Both the position numbers and the translations under genes were made by a program. From the NCBI GenBank assembly GCA_964537995.1, contig CAZICW010000066.1:1-5713 (forward strand): 5,713 nucleotides of DNA, written 5' to 3'. The stretch comes from JAFLUQ01 sp964537995. GTDB lineage: Bacteria > Bacillota > Clostridia > UMGS1883. The notes under the pieces were generated by a model. That model was given only the letters and a program-made list of their open reading frames with translations, was not told the origin of the DNA and made no database searches. Shown here in pieces: positions 1 through 5,674 of this stretch (its first letter is position 1; every line of letters begins with the position of its first letter).

Positions 1-33
1 ATTTCAATCCACGCACCCCGTATGGGGTGCGAC
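1..33 (-). CRISPR. First (leader-proximal) repeat of a type I-C CRISPR array; array continues beyond left edge
   Basis: Read on the minus strand, this 33-base unit starts GTCGCACCCC and ends GTGGATTGAAAT, the classic type I-C repeat form. An 8-bp perfect stem (12-19 with 24-31) closes on a 4-base loop (20-23). The 11 bases after the stem, on the minus strand, match the 11-base 5' handle left by Cas5c in this subtype, so the expected cut lies between positions 12 and 11. Only one copy is in the window, so this is a call from family likeness and position (directly after cas2 and a leader) rather than from repetition. No spacer is visible. The leader side is to the right, so the array is transcribed leftwards, the same way as the cas genes. 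Confidence 0.93.
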
Positions 34-34
34 A

Positions 35-64
35 GCAAAAATGTACATAAAAGCACATTTTTGC
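35..64. repeat. 10-bp perfect inverted repeat next to the first CRISPR repeat
   Basis: GCAAAAATGT at 35-44 is the exact reverse complement of ACATTTTTGC at 55-64, with 10 bases between the arms. It begins one base from the first repeat, in the leader end that usually guides spacer insertion. It could be a protein-binding site for the integration complex or a hairpin in the leader RNA; the sequence cannot distinguish these. Confidence 0.7.
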
Positions 65-66
65 GA

Positions 67-88
67 GTATATATTATAAAATATATAC
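67..88. repeat. 9-bp perfect inverted repeat in the leader, overlapping possible -10 boxes
   Basis: GTATATATT at 67-75 pairs exactly with AATATATAC at 80-88 around a 4-base loop. It is made almost only of A and T, so it may be a by-product of the promoter's AT content. Both candidate -10 boxes of the array promoter fall inside it. Confidence 0.55.
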
Positions 89-109
89 AAAAACTTTAAA
101 CGTCGTCAA
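73..109 (-). promoter_or_regulatory. Possible sigma-70-type promoter for the CRISPR array
   Basis: On the minus strand, TTGACG (109-104) matches five of six -35 bases. It is followed, after 18 bases, by TATATT (85-80), which matches five of six -10 bases. A perfect TATAAT at 78-73 is an alternative -10 box, with a weaker TTTAAA -35 (100-95) 16 bases upstream. Either would start transcription about 35 to 45 bases before the first repeat. The region is so AT-rich that chance matches are easy, so the exact boxes are uncertain. Confidence 0.5.
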
Positions 110-124
110 AGCTTAACGTTTAAA
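95..124. repeat. 9-bp perfect inverted repeat in the leader around the possible -35 box
   Basis: TTTAAACGT at 95-103 is the exact reverse complement of ACGTTTAAA at 116-124, with 12 bases between. The spacer includes the candidate -35 box TTGACG (109-104, minus strand). An inverted repeat centred on a -35 region is the usual shape of an operator, so a repressor or nucleoid-protein site is possible, but nothing identifies the protein. Confidence 0.6.
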
Positions 125-150
125 AATATATTAAAGCATAGCGATTTTAA

Positions 151-194
151 GGTGCGAAAGCCGCGCAAAAGTATGCGAGCATACCTTTCGCACC
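151..194 (-). promoter_or_regulatory. Stem-loop at the cas2 stop codon, start of the leader
   Basis: GGTGCGAAAG (151-160) pairs exactly with CTTTCGCACC (185-194). Directly inside the right arm, GCATAC (179-184) pairs with GTATGC (171-176) around a 2-base loop, so the full structure is 16 bp with one 10-base bulge (161-170). The last base of the cas2 TAG stop (194) is its first paired base on the minus strand. From memory, type I-C loci in other species often carry a GTGCGAA/TTCGCAC stem right after cas2. The stem shares TCGCACC with the CRISPR repeat. It may end or pause the cas transcript, but the bases after it (TTAAAATC) are a poor U-tract, so a plain intrinsic terminator is doubtful. Confidence 0.7.
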
Positions 195-484
195 TAAAAA
201 ATCATAGGTTCGTCTACGTCAAAGGAAGGCTTTGCTCCTATATGCTCAACCTTATTTTTATAATTATCTCCAAGGCAATAAAAGCGCAGACTGTCGTTAT
301 CCTTATCAATCAGCTTTTCCAAAATTCGTTTTACTTCCTTAGCCTTTGCCGCATCCAATACGCATTCAAAAACCGAGTTCTGCACTCTTTGTCCAAAATT
401 GGCGCACTGCTTCGCGACCTTTCTCAGCCGCTTTCTTCCCTCGGCAGTTTGCGTATTAACGTCATATGTAATCAATACAAGCAT
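194..484 (-). CDS. cas2: Cas2, CRISPR adaptation protein
   Basis: This 96-residue protein is the small ferredoxin-fold partner of Cas1. Two Cas1 dimers held together by a Cas2 dimer capture prespacer DNA and insert it at the leader end of the array. The N-terminus LVLITYDV carries the conserved aspartate (D8) at the end of the first beta strand. The central NFGQRVQNSVFEC block (about residues 29-41) and the C-terminal VEHIGAKPSFD (79-89) are typical of the type I-C Cas2 group, and the length is normal. Its ATG lies 8 bases after the cas1 stop, and an AGG (494-492) overlapping that stop serves as the ribosome binding site, so translation is probably coupled. Its TAG stop sits at the foot of the leader stem-loop. 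Confidence 0.97.
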   Translation of the reverse strand: MLVLITYDVNTQTAEGRKRLRKVAKQCANFGQRVQNSVFECVLDAAKAKEVKRILEKLIDKDNDSLRFYCLGDNYKNKVEHIGAKPSFDVDEPMIF

Positions 485-492
485 TTTTTAAC

Positions 493-1524
493 CTACTTCC
501 ACAGCAGCGGCGGATATGAATCCATATCGCCCCTTATATACCTTGACAGAAGCCGGGCTTGAACAAGAATCGCCATTCCCCACTGCATTTTTTCCTTTGT
601 AAAAGGGTGCGTCATGGTTTCCTGCTTTCTCTTATGCCAAAGGGAAACAATATTACGTCGGGCATCATCGCTCATGACAACCGCCCCGTTTTCCTTGCGC
701 GTAAAATCACCGCCGTTTATCAAGCCCTTATTTATAAGTGTCAGCACAAATCTGTCCGCAAGGACGCTGCGGAACTCTTCCATCAAATCGAGCCCCAGCG
801 ACAGTCTTCCGGGTCTGTCCCTGTGGAGGAAGCCGACATACGGGTCAAGTCCGACAGCCGAAAGCGCCCATGCCGCTTCATGCGCAAGCAGAGAATACAT
901 ATACGACAGCAAGGCGTTCACATTATCCGTCGGGGGTCTTTTTATTCTTGCCGCAAACCTGAAATCGGTCTTATTGTTAAGAATCATCTCATCGAACACG
1001 CCGAAGTACATACTTGCCGCGCTTCCTTCGATTCCCCTAAGTTCGGCGGAATCACAAACTCCGTCAATATCCTTCATCAGAGTGTATATGCCGTCCGACG
1101 CGGTTTTGAGCTTTTCCGTATCGACGCGGAGAGGATAATCCCGTATGGTTCTTTCTATTACCCACCTTGAATTGAAAAGCTTCCCCTGAATAAACCTTTT
1201 GGCAATTTCAAGGCTGCGCAGACTGTCGTCGGAAATCCTGTACTGCTCCTTGCGGAGCAGCACATTCCCGTTTGTTTCTCCGACAAACCTGCCGATAAAT
1301 TTCCCGTACATTGACATGAACGATATTTCAATGCCGTATTCGGCGCATTTCCCCATAAGCGCGGGACTTGCGCCGGAATAGCCGTACAAAACGATTCCCT
1401 GAAGCAGATGCAAGGGGATCCTCCCGTCTTCCCGCTGTTCCCTTGTTATAACCACATTTTCGCCGTCAAGAGAAAGATAAGCTCCGGGAGTTGTCACATA
1501 GAGAGTATTTTTAATCATTCGCAT
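493..1524 (-). CDS. cas1: Cas1, CRISPR integrase (type I-C)
   Basis: Cas1 is the metal-dependent integrase that joins new spacers into the array with Cas2 and, here, Cas4. I chose the ATG at 1524 (343 residues, MRMIKNTLYV...) because GGAG at 1536-1533 lies 8 bases upstream; the frame is open further, to an ATG at 1602, but that extension would lie inside cas4 and has no family support. The second Met codon (1518) forms an ATGA overlap with the cas4 stop. An N-terminal beta domain (about 1-90) precedes the helical catalytic domain. The three metal ligands are visible: E166 in GIEGSAA, H234 in GFLHRDRPGR and D246 in LGLDLMEEFR. Length and motifs are standard for subtype I-C, and the enzyme appears active. 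Confidence 0.97.
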   Translation of the reverse strand: MRMIKNTLYVTTPGAYLSLDGENVVITREQREDGRIPLHLLQGIVLYGYSGASPALMGKCAEYGIEISFMSMYGKFIGRFVGETNGNVLLRKEQYRISDDSLRSLEIAKRFIQGKLFNSRWVIERTIRDYPLRVDTEKLKTASDGIYTLMKDIDGVCDSAELRGIEGSAASMYFGVFDEMILNNKTDFRFAARIKRPPTDNVNALLSYMYSLLAHEAAWALSAVGLDPYVGFLHRDRPGRLSLGLDLMEEFRSVLADRFVLTLINKGLINGGDFTRKENGAVVMSDDARRNIVSLWHKRKQETMTHPFTKEKMQWGMAILVQARLLSRYIRGDMDSYPPLLWK

Positions 1525-2198
1525 GGATTTATCTCCGTTTCGCTTATTCTTTTGTTTATATACTCTTTTGCGGAGCAATCGCCGCAAAGCTTCGGCATAC
1601 ATATTTCATTCAAGGAACACGCTTTGCATTTTTTGCCCGTTTTAACCTTTGGAGTATAGCTTCTGTCATAATAGCCGTGCATTTCCTTTACAGTATCGTA
1701 TAATTTTTTACGCAAGGCGTCATTGATTAAGACCTCGGTTCTGCGGCGCGTTTCTCCATAAAACAAATATCCCTTTTCTATTTTGCAAAGAAGCATTTCT
1801 TCAAGGCAGACAGTCTGCGCGGCGAGCTGAAGCCTGTCCGAATCGTCCTCCTTGGGGCTGCCCTTTTTATACTCAATCGCCGCCGGCAGCCAGCGTCCTT
1901 CCTCGCCGAAAAGCTCAATGCCGCCGTTATCCCTTTTGAACTCAACGACGTCGCATACGCCGTTTATTCCGAGTTCCCTTGAACACACGGGCATGGCGCG
2001 GATTATCAGCGTATTTTTCCTCGCCTCACGTTCTGCGCCGTTATGAGCGTTTTCGTGGAATATGCTTCCCTCTACGGTGCGGATATTGTCATTCCACTGT
2101 TGTTCTATATGTATAAGCGCCCATTGGCGGCGGCAAAAGACAAAATGCTGTATGCCCGCGAGATTCAGAAAGCTGTCCTCATTATAATATATTTTCAA
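1515..2198 (-). CDS. cas4: Cas4, RecB-like iron-sulfur nuclease (type I-C)
   Basis: Cas4 trims prespacers and selects those next to a PAM, working with Cas1-Cas2. With the proposed TTG start the protein has 227 residues. The N-terminal block GIQHFVFCRRQWALIHIE is a family hallmark and gives the first cluster cysteine (C22); C191, C194 and C200 supply the other three for a 4Fe-4S cluster. RecB nuclease residues are visible: H52 near HENAH, D83 in GVCDVVEF, E109 and K111 in IEYKK, and Q128 in QLAAQ. The start is uncertain. No ATG fits, and an upstream TTG at 2222 lacks a ribosome binding site. The TTG at 2198 has AGAGG only 3 bases before it but gives MKIYYNEDSFLNL, like relatives. It would overlap the cas7c end by 17 bases, so coupling is likely. 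The C-tail has an unusual extra CGDC. Confidence 0.95.
   Translation of the reverse strand: MKIYYNEDSFLNLAGIQHFVFCRRQWALIHIEQQWNDNIRTVEGSIFHENAHNGAEREARKNTLIIRAMPVCSRELGINGVCDVVEFKRDNGGIELFGEEGRWLPAAIEYKKGSPKEDDSDRLQLAAQTVCLEEMLLCKIEKGYLFYGETRRRTEVLINDALRKKLYDTVKEMHGYYDRSYTPKVKTGKKCKACSLNEICMPKLCGDCSAKEYINKRISETEINPCE
1533..1536 (-). promoter_or_regulatory. Ribosome binding site that fixes the cas1 start
   Basis: GGAG lies inside the end of cas4, 8 bases before the ATG at 1524 and 14 before the second ATG at 1518. This spacing favours 1524 and argues against the much longer open frame starting at 1602. Confidence 0.75.
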
Positions 2199-3033
2199 AC
2201 ACCTCTGCTTCAAGCCCCTCAAGCGGAGTGTATTCTATTGCATAATCTTCAAGCTTTTTGCCGTTGCCGGAAGCCGTCCTGTTGATTTTTACGCTTCTGT
2301 GTACTCTTGCGGAAGGATATTGTCCGGTTTTGCCGTTGTGCTTCCACCAATATACCCTGACAACCTCCATACTGCCTTCGGGACGGGCTGAAGAGCAGTC
2401 GTTCTCAAACAGGGTTTTCAGCGCTTCATGAATCTTTTCGGCGTCTTCTTCGGTAAAGCCCGTCTTTTCGGCAAGCTGCACGTTTATGCTTCCGGAAAAC
2501 CTGTACAGACCGAAATCTATTCTGTGCTTCGTTCCCATAGTATCCGACGATTTTTTATCGGACGTGACGGAATTTACGCTCTTTGTTATCTGCATACTGC
2601 TTGCATCGACCGGCTCCGCGCTTACAGCCGTCTGCACGGTTACGGGGCCTCTTACGCCAACCGAAACATTTGAACCCGAAAATGCAAACACCTGACCGAA
2701 GGCTCTTACGTCAATCCACTCTTCGCAAGCCGCGGCGGCATACTTGTCCGAATCTTTGGTTTTTTCCGCCGCCTTGAGTTCGGCGCAGGAGTCGGCTCTT
2801 TCCTTAAGGCTTTTGAAGCCGTCATCCTTTCTTTCGTCGGACTGGATAAAAATCCTTTCGCCCATATCCTGAAGGCGGTTTCGGATTTTGCGCTTCAGGC
2901 AGACGTCCGAAACCTCGCCGTAGCCGTCGTAATCGACGCGGGGACGGTTGCCGTCAAGAGGATCCCCGTTAGGATTTGCCTTTGTCACAGAAAATACTAC
3001 CGTAAAATCAATTTTGTTTTTCAATTCGCCCAT
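2182..3033 (-). CDS. cas7: Cas7c (Csd2), Cascade backbone subunit
   Basis: Cas7c is the repeated backbone subunit that coats the crRNA spacer in the type I-C Cascade. The protein has 283 residues from the ATG at 3033. Family hallmarks are plain: the N-terminal RRM strand then KANPNGDP..GNRPR (about 18-32), SDVCLKRKIRN (42-52), DVRAFGQVFA (108-117), GVRGPVTV (126-133), SMQITKSVN (146-154) and DTMGTKHRIDFGLY (164-177). A TTG at 3039 would add two residues, but AGGAGG (3048-3043) is only 3 bases from it and 9 from the ATG, so the ATG is preferred. The gene starts 24 bases after the cas8c stop, has the clearest ribosome binding site of the operon, and overlaps the proposed cas4 start. A strong site fits a subunit needed in many copies per complex. 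Confidence 0.97.
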   Translation of the reverse strand: MGELKNKIDFTVVFSVTKANPNGDPLDGNRPRVDYDGYGEVSDVCLKRKIRNRLQDMGERIFIQSDERKDDGFKSLKERADSCAELKAAEKTKDSDKYAAAACEEWIDVRAFGQVFAFSGSNVSVGVRGPVTVQTAVSAEPVDASSMQITKSVNSVTSDKKSSDTMGTKHRIDFGLYRFSGSINVQLAEKTGFTEEDAEKIHEALKTLFENDCSSARPEGSMEVVRVYWWKHNGKTGQYPSARVHRSVKINRTASGNGKKLEDYAIEYTPLEGLEAEVFENIL

Positions 3034-3042
3034 TTTCAATTT

Positions 3043-3048
3043 CCTCCT
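3043..3048 (-). promoter_or_regulatory. Consensus ribosome binding site of cas7c
   Basis: TAAGGAGG in the cas8c-cas7c gap matches the Shine-Dalgarno consensus fully. Its 9-base spacing to the ATG at 3033, against 3 bases to the TTG at 3039, decides the start. Confidence 0.85.
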
Positions 3049-3057
3049 TAAATTATT

Positions 3058-3441
3058 TTATTCCCGATTTGTTTCTTCATCCGCCGTGTCATTTTTTCCG
3101 GAAAATTCCGCCATTTGGCTCGCATAGCCGAGCAGGAACGACGGCTCAAGCGGCTTGTTGTTCATAAAATCCCGCTCGTTTATAAGCGAAATCACCTCTT
3201 GCATACGGCTGTAGAGCCAATTTCCGTCCGTATACAGCTTTTGAACATAAGGCTCAAGCTTGTCGTCAAGAATCATAAGAGTTCTTGCGGGCTGCATACG
3301 ATATTTCCCTCTGAGCTTCCTTGCGTTGGGAACTCTCTTTTCACCGCCCTTATACAAGGCGTAAGCCTCGATCCTTTCCGCGTAGGCAAGAACTCTGCCG
3401 AAAAGATAGCTCCTATCCCTGTTTTCACAGTCAAGCGCCAT
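3058..3441 (-). CDS. cas11c: Probable Cas11c small subunit translated from an internal start in cas8c
   Basis: In type I-C systems such as that of Desulfovibrio vulgaris, the small subunit Cas11c is made from an internal start near the 3' end of cas8c. Here an in-frame ATG (codon 508 of cas8c) gives a 127-residue product, MALDCENRDRSYLFG..., close to the known size of about 120 residues. It is preceded by tandem AAGGA motifs within AAAGGAAGG, the nearer one 7 bases before the ATG. The two earlier in-frame Met codons (478 and 493) have no such site. The product is rich in predicted helix and ends with the same FLLGYASQM block as Cas8c. Cas11 normally lines the belly of Cascade and stabilises the non-target strand. 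The internal start is inference supported by position, size and binding site. Confidence 0.68.
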   Translation of the reverse strand: MALDCENRDRSYLFGRVLAYAERIEAYALYKGGEKRVPNARKLRGKYRMQPARTLMILDDKLEPYVQKLYTDGNWLYSRMQEVISLINERDFMNNKPLEPSFLLGYASQMAEFSGKNDTADEETNRE

Positions 3442-4962
3442 ATCATATTCCTTCCTTTCATATTCTTTATAATATTTTTTTATCATTGCGCAGGCGACAC
3501 TCGTTGTTTTATTTGCTTCGCCGTCCGACATTCCGGACGAATTTGAAGCCCTCACAAACGCCTTCATGACTATATCGCGCGGAATCCTCTTTCTTTCGCA
3601 GACACAGGAAATCAATATCTCCGTAATGCGTTTTTTCAGATTGTCATCCACCTTATCTCCGTATGCGGCATAAATTATATCGTCCAGCGACGGAGCGCCG
3701 GTGAATTTTATGTATTTTACGGACTGCTTCTTGCTTCCGCCGTCAAGACCGATTTCCGTTTTTTCGCTCTTGTAGCTGTGGTTCCAAACGCAGGTTTGAT
3801 GCCAATACTCAATATTGTCAAGATAGTCCGATTTTTGAATTTCCCTGTAGTATTTTACGGACAGTCTGCCGAGTGTAGCCGCTTCGACAATCATTACTGC
3901 GACGGTATTGTTTTCGAGCGGCTTTTCAAGGTCGCCGTGTCTGTAGCCGTTCACCGCACGGCGGACGGCTTCCGCATAGCTGTCGAGCGGAGTGTATTTA
4001 TTATACAGTTCCTCCTCGTCGCCGAAAAGCACTGTTGTATCAACCGACGCAGGCGGTATCGGATCCGCCCTTACGGACCATATGACAACGGTCTGATTTC
4101 CCGTTACAAAGCCTTGGTTTCTTATAAGCCACCTCAGTGCGCTGTGGGCTTTTTCCGAAGCCTCATAGCCAACGGCAAACACCTCGTCCGGCTTATCGAA
4201 TCTTCCGCGAAAGGTAAAGCCGCTCGAATCGTTTGCGGAAATCAGTTTTGCGCTGTCGCCGCTGTAACGTATTTTTGAAGGATGCTTATAGGTTATCGGC
4301 GCTTTTTCTCCCGTGACAAAGCACAGTCCCATTTTTTCGCGTCTGCTTCTGTCATACCTTGTATAAGCTTCATGCAGCCGACTGTCGGAATTACATTCGA
4401 CGGAGCTTCCGTCAGGCTCCTCCACTCTGAACCTCACAAAGGTGTTCAAAGCGTTTGCGGGCTTATTGTCCTTATCTCCTCCCCACTGCCTGGAAAGACC
4501 GTTTTCGCCCTTGAAAAGCAGCGCGGAATTTATAAGGTCGCTTATAACCCTTCCTTTGGAAACATAGTTATATATGCTTCTGACCTCATTCGGACAGTCC
4601 TCGCGGTCACACCATTCGCCGAGCTGTTCAATATACGCTTTATAGTATTTCAGTGTTTTTTCGTCTCCCGTGTATTCGGTTTGATTTCCGCCAACATATT
4701 TAATATTATCGTACAGGATGTGCGGGGCTATTCCGGAGCTTCTTCCGCCCGAAGCCTCTGTACAGGGGACGATTGTCAGGGACTTATCCCTCGGTATTCC
4801 CTCGGCGCGTATAAAATTCCCGTCACGGTCTATAAAAATCTCGGCGTGAGAGGTCTGAACAGTGTGGGAAACAGGCAGAAGCGGCATATCGCAGCCCTTA
4901 AGCAGTTCTTCGTTCGTCCGCAGATTTTCATAGGTTTCACAAAGCTGTGTTATCCAGCTCAT
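3058..4962 (-). CDS. cas8c: Cas8c (Csd1), Cascade large subunit
   Basis: Cas8c is the large subunit of type I-C Cascade; it recognises the PAM and helps open target DNA and recruit Cas3. The protein has 634 residues, normal to slightly long for the family. Recognisable blocks are PLLPVSHT (27-34), RSSGIAPHILYDNIKYV (74-90), CFVTGEKAPI (214-223), EASEKAHSALRWLI (267-280) and, near the end, SYLFGRVLAYAE and FLLGYASQM. The start ATG has AGGAGG (4977-4972) 9 bases upstream, inside cas5c; the two genes overlap by 26 bases in different frames. The last 127 codons probably also encode the separate small subunit Cas11c, listed separately. I cannot assign individual PAM-contacting residues from sequence alone. 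Confidence 0.96.
   Translation of the reverse strand: MSWITQLCETYENLRTNEELLKGCDMPLLPVSHTVQTSHAEIFIDRDGNFIRAEGIPRDKSLTIVPCTEASGGRSSGIAPHILYDNIKYVGGNQTEYTGDEKTLKYYKAYIEQLGEWCDREDCPNEVRSIYNYVSKGRVISDLINSALLFKGENGLSRQWGGDKDNKPANALNTFVRFRVEEPDGSSVECNSDSRLHEAYTRYDRSRREKMGLCFVTGEKAPITYKHPSKIRYSGDSAKLISANDSSGFTFRGRFDKPDEVFAVGYEASEKAHSALRWLIRNQGFVTGNQTVVIWSVRADPIPPASVDTTVLFGDEEELYNKYTPLDSYAEAVRRAVNGYRHGDLEKPLENNTVAVMIVEAATLGRLSVKYYREIQKSDYLDNIEYWHQTCVWNHSYKSEKTEIGLDGGSKKQSVKYIKFTGAPSLDDIIYAAYGDKVDDNLKKRITEILISCVCERKRIPRDIVMKAFVRASNSSGMSDGEANKTTSVACAMIKKYYKEYERKEYDMALDCENRDRSYLFGRVLAYAERIEAYALYKGGEKRVPNARKLRGKYRMQPARTLMILDDKLEPYVQKLYTDGNWLYSRMQEVISLINERDFMNNKPLEPSFLLGYASQMAEFSGKNDTADEETNRE
3449..3458 (-). 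promoter_or_regulatory. Internal ribosome binding site for Cas11c
   Basis: On the minus strand, AAAGGAAGGA holds two overlapping AAGGA motifs, each complementary to the 3' end of 16S rRNA. The nearer one lies 7 bases from the in-frame ATG at 3441. It falls in codons for YERKE, where purine-rich codons could also arise by chance. Confidence 0.6.
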
Positions 4963-5674
4963 CTAAGGCTCCCTCCTCCGCGAACTCGTCAAGTCCGCAA
5001 AAATTTTTGCCCTTAACAAAGCTTTTTGCGGTGTAGTTTTTCGTTTCTGTGACCATTGTACATTCTTCAGGGCGGATAAAGTCGATTATTCCGTTTTCCA
5101 TCCGCACATTCCACAGCCTTGTTCCGAGCTTGTCCACACCCGTTTCATCGGGATAATTTATTCCGTGCAGCATTATTCCGAGCGATAAGCTCTCATTGTC
5201 GTAATATCCCTTGCCTTCGCCGAAGCCGCAAGGCTCGACATAAGCCTGACATTCCCTTGTTCCGAGGAAAATATCCCGTCTGCCGCCGCGCTGCAGCATA
5301 CGCTTCGCGATAAAGAAATGCTTGTTCTCATTTCTGTCGCCCGCAAGCTCGTCACGCCGATCGTTCCATTCAAAGTGCGCCTCTACCTGATATTCGGGAT
5401 TTATTAGATAGGTGTATATCGACAAATCATTCTCGCCGTTGCCCTTCGGCACCAAAACGCTCTTTGATTCCGTGCGTATGGGATTCATAATTCTTACTCG
5501 GTCTACCACCCAAATAAACGTCGGTTTCCAGTATATGGATTCGCATATGCCCTTAAGCGCCTGATACGTCGGAACCGTATAGCTGAACTTTTCCCCTCCG
5601 GCCCTTGTAATCGGATCGCTGAAAAGCGCGTATCTTCCGTATACGCGAAAGGCTATGCCGTTTTTCTTTTCCAT
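4937..5674 (-). CDS. cas5c: Cas5c (Cas5d), crRNA-processing endonuclease and Cascade subunit
   Basis: In subtype I-C, which lacks Cas6, Cas5c cuts each repeat of the pre-crRNA at the base of its hairpin and stays bound to the 5' handle in Cascade. The protein has 245 residues, slightly long for the family. By motif context, the three catalytic residues described for Bacillus halodurans Cas5c (Y46, K116, H117) correspond to Y48 in ESIYWKPTF and to K118 and H119 in NENKHF, so it should be active. LGTRECQAYVEP (137-148) is the family's central signature. AGGAGG (5687-5682) stands 7 bases before the ATG. The end overlaps cas8c by 26 bases. The C-terminal tail after about residue 225 is acidic and looks less conserved. 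Confidence 0.96.
   Translation of the reverse strand: MEKKNGIAFRVYGRYALFSDPITRAGGEKFSYTVPTYQALKGICESIYWKPTFIWVVDRVRIMNPIRTESKSVLVPKGNGENDLSIYTYLINPEYQVEAHFEWNDRRDELAGDRNENKHFFIAKRMLQRGGRRDIFLGTRECQAYVEPCGFGEGKGYYDNESLSLGIMLHGINYPDETGVDKLGTRLWNVRMENGIIDFIRPEECTMVTETKNYTAKSFVKGKNFCGLDEFAEEGALDELDNTAL

Larger units (their letters stand above)
34..193 (-). promoter_or_regulatory. CRISPR leader between cas2 and the first repeat
   Basis: This AT-rich, non-coding stretch lies between the cas2 stop and the first repeat, where the leader of a type I-C array is expected. It would carry the array promoter and the sequences that direct Cas1-Cas2 to insert spacers at the first repeat. It contains perfect inverted repeats at 35-44/55-64, 67-75/80-88, 95-103/116-124 and 151-160/185-194, listed separately. 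The composition contrasts sharply with the GC-richer cas genes. Its role is inferred from position; no leader motif was matched to a database. Confidence 0.85.

Noticed and set aside
104..118. Possible IHF site in the leader (TCAA, four bases, TAA)
   Set aside because: It misses several consensus positions, and the likely host is a Firmicute, where IHF is not expected.
151..194. Calling the cas2 stem-loop a simple intrinsic terminator
   Set aside because: The stem is strong, but the bases that follow on the minus strand (TTAAAATC) do not form a proper U-tract.
152..562. A plus-strand open frame of 136 codons across the leader stem-loop and cas2
   Set aside because: It starts with GTG inside the stem-loop, has no ribosome binding site I can see, and is antisense to cas2.
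559..1170. A plus-strand open frame of 203 codons opposite cas1, with a second overlapping frame at 614-1138
   Set aside because: Both are antisense to cas1, whose catalytic motifs are intact, and neither protein has recognisable features.
1243..1260. Hairpin CTGCTCC-TTGC-GGAGCAG inside cas1
   Set aside because: It is a 7-bp stem in codons for the conserved LLRKEQY segment, so protein coding and chance explain it well enough.
1525..1602. Longer cas1 start at 1602 adding 26 residues
   Set aside because: The extension is basic and unlike Cas1, lies inside cas4, and lacks the well-placed GGAG that precedes 1524.
3459..3461. Out-of-frame ATG (MKGRNMIW...) just upstream of the Cas11c start
   Set aside because: It gives an unrelated 62-residue frame without a well-placed binding site, and the in-frame ATG at 3441 is better supported.
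4282..5016. A plus-strand open frame of 244 codons opposite cas8c and cas5c
   Set aside because: It lies wholly antisense to two clearly recognised cas genes, has no recognisable domain, and follows from the codon pattern of the opposite strand.
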